Source: an uncultured Prevotella sp. (lineage in GTDB: Bacteria; Bacteroidota; Bacteroidia; Bacteroidales; Bacteroidaceae). Taken from it: DNA of 5,741 bases. Below are positions 4,807 through 5,741 of this stretch, piece after piece (the first letter of the stretch is position 1; each line of letters opens with the position of its first letter). Position numbers and translations under genes: made by a program. Location of the stretch: the NCBI GenBank assembly GCA_900551985.1, contig URYG01000205.1:1-5741 (forward strand), in the 5' to 3' direction. The notes beneath the pieces are model-generated. The model was not told where the DNA came from. It saw only the letters and a list, made by a program, of their open reading frames with translations, and did no database searches.

Positions 4807-5741
4807 TTACTTCTGGCATTCCTTGCAAGGAGTCCAAGGCTTCAACTGCTTGAAGAAGTCGTTGCCCTTGTCATCTACGAGGATGAATGCAGGGAAGTCC
4901 TCTACGGTAATCTTCCAGATTGCCTCCATACCGAGCTCTGGGTACTCTACGCACTCGATGCTCTTGATAGAACTCTGAGAGAGAACAGCAGCAACACCAC
5001 CGATAGTACCGAGGTAGAAACCACCATGCTTCTTGCAAGCCTCTGTAACAACATCACCACGGTTACCCTTGGCAATCATTACCAAGCTAGCACCGTGATC
5101 CTGGAACTCATCTACGTATGGGTCCATACGGTTGGCTGTGGTAGGTCCCATAGAGCCACATGGATAACCCTCTGGAGTCTTGGCTGGTCCTGCATAGAGG
5201 ATAGGGTGGTTCTTGAAGTACTCTGGCATTTCCTCACCTGCATCCAGACGAGCCTTGAGCTTAGCGTGAGCGATGTCACGAGCCACGATGATGGTACCCT
5301 TCAGGTTTACACGGGTGCTTACTGGATACTTGCTCAACTCAGCACGAACAGCGTCGATACCCTTGTCGAGGTCAATCTCGATTCCCTTGGTACCCTCACC
5401 TGGGTTGCGGAGCTCCTCTGGAATCAACTCTGTTGGGTTCTCATCCATCTTCTCCAACCAGATACCGTCCTTGTTGATCTTAGCCTTGATGTTACGGTCG
5501 GCAGAGCAGCTTACACCCATACCGATAGGGCAGCTTGCACCATGGCGAGGCAGACGGATGACACGGATATCGTGAGCCAGATACTTACCGCCGAACTGAG
5601 CACCCAAACCAATCTTGTGAGCCTCTTCGAGAAGCTTGTTCTCCAAGTCGATGTCACGGAAAGCACGACCGGTCTCATCACCTGTAGTAGGCAACTCATC
5701 GTAGTACTTGATAGAAGCCAACTTCACGGTAAGAAGGTTCT
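4807..5741 (-). CDS. fumA: class I (iron-sulfur) fumarate hydratase, C-terminal part (5' end outside window)
   Basis: The enzyme interconverts fumarate and malate in the cytoplasm, in the TCA cycle or the reductive branch to succinate. About 310 C-terminal residues of a family of roughly 540-550 are visible. The frame stays open to the right edge, and the GTG at 5727 is an internal Val codon, not a start. Numbering from that codon, RLPRHGASCPIGMGVSCSADRN (58-79) holds the conserved Cys66, matching a [4Fe-4S] ligand of E. coli FumA. Further conserved blocks are GTIIVARDIAHAK (144-156), YAGPAKTPEGY (178-188), GSMGPTTANRMDPYVD (191-206), AKGNRGDV (219-226), HGGFYLGTIGG (234-244) and VEYPELGMEAIWKI (260-273). 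The tail CKECQK keeps the C-x2-C of E. coli FumA/FumB. It is a single-chain enzyme, not the split two-subunit form. Such fumarases are oxygen-sensitive, fitting an anaerobe. The gene is convergent with the HD-GYP gene and ends at the shared terminator. Confidence 0.96.
   Translation of the reverse strand, partial: NLLTVKLASIKYYDELPTTGDETGRAFRDIDLENKLLEEAHKIGLGAQFGGKYLAHDIRVIRLPRHGASCPIGMGVSCSADRNIKAKINKDGIWLEKMDENPTELIPEELRNPGEGTKGIEIDLDKGIDAVRAELSKYPVSTRVNLKGTIIVARDIAHAKLKARLDAGEEMPEYFKNHPILYAGPAKTPEGYPCGSMGPTTANRMDPYVDEFQDHGASLVMIAKGNRGDVVTEACKKHGGFYLGTIGGVAAVLSQSSIKSIECVEYPELGMEAIWKITVEDFPAFILVDDKGNDFFKQLKPWTPCKECQK

Noticed and set aside
4115..4837. A long minus-strand open frame (240 codons) across the HD-GYP 3' end, the terminator and the fumarase 3' end
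   Set aside because: It runs through the terminator stem and out of frame over the end of fumarase, its product has no recognisable motif, and the + strand frame beneath it has clear HD-GYP conservation. It is a shadow frame.
5725..5727. GTG as the start codon of fumarase
   Set aside because: The frame stays open upstream to the window edge, and the family is about 240 residues longer at the N-terminus, so this is an internal Val codon of a gene cut by the edge.

Overview
The window looks like a chromosomal stretch of a Bacteroidota genome, most likely a Prevotella/Segatella-type gut or oral anaerobe. Three things support this. Two Bacteroidota-style -7 elements (TAnnTTTGC) stand in front of genes. 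One protein has an export signal that would leave Gln at the mature N-terminus (the Bacteroidetes 'Q-rule'). The transporter + fructokinase pairing is also typical. The species call is inference.

Layout, left to right. (1) 1-194 is the 3' end of a + strand gene, probably an AAA-ATPase-like/PD-(D/E)XK nuclease family protein. (2) 195-372 is a short intergenic region with a good -7 promoter and several inverted repeats. One is a perfect 12-bp pair (241-252 and 349-360) that brackets the promoter like an invertible, phase-variable promoter. (3) 373-1524 and 1615-2505 are an MFS sugar transporter and a PfkB-family fructokinase, almost certainly one operon: import of a hexose (probably fructose) and its phosphorylation. 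They are joined by a 90-bp spacer holding a 14-bp tandem repeat that begins inside the transporter's last codons. (4) A strong intrinsic terminator (2597-2641) ends the operon, and a new promoter (2674-2682) starts the next unit. (5) 2741-4696 is a monocistronic gene for a 651-residue protein with a signal peptide, a long unrecognised helical region and a C-terminal HD-GYP-type domain. (6) 4751-4783 is a bidirectional terminator between convergent genes. (7) 4807-5741, minus strand, is the C-terminal part of a class I (Fe-S) fumarate hydratase that runs off the right edge.

The sugar operon would feed fructose-6-phosphate into glycolysis. Fumarase belongs to the reductive succinate branch by which these anaerobes dispose of electrons. 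The two most unusual items are the possible invertible promoter of the sugar operon and the apparently periplasmic HD-GYP domain with a non-canonical active site, where cyclic-di-GMP is not expected.
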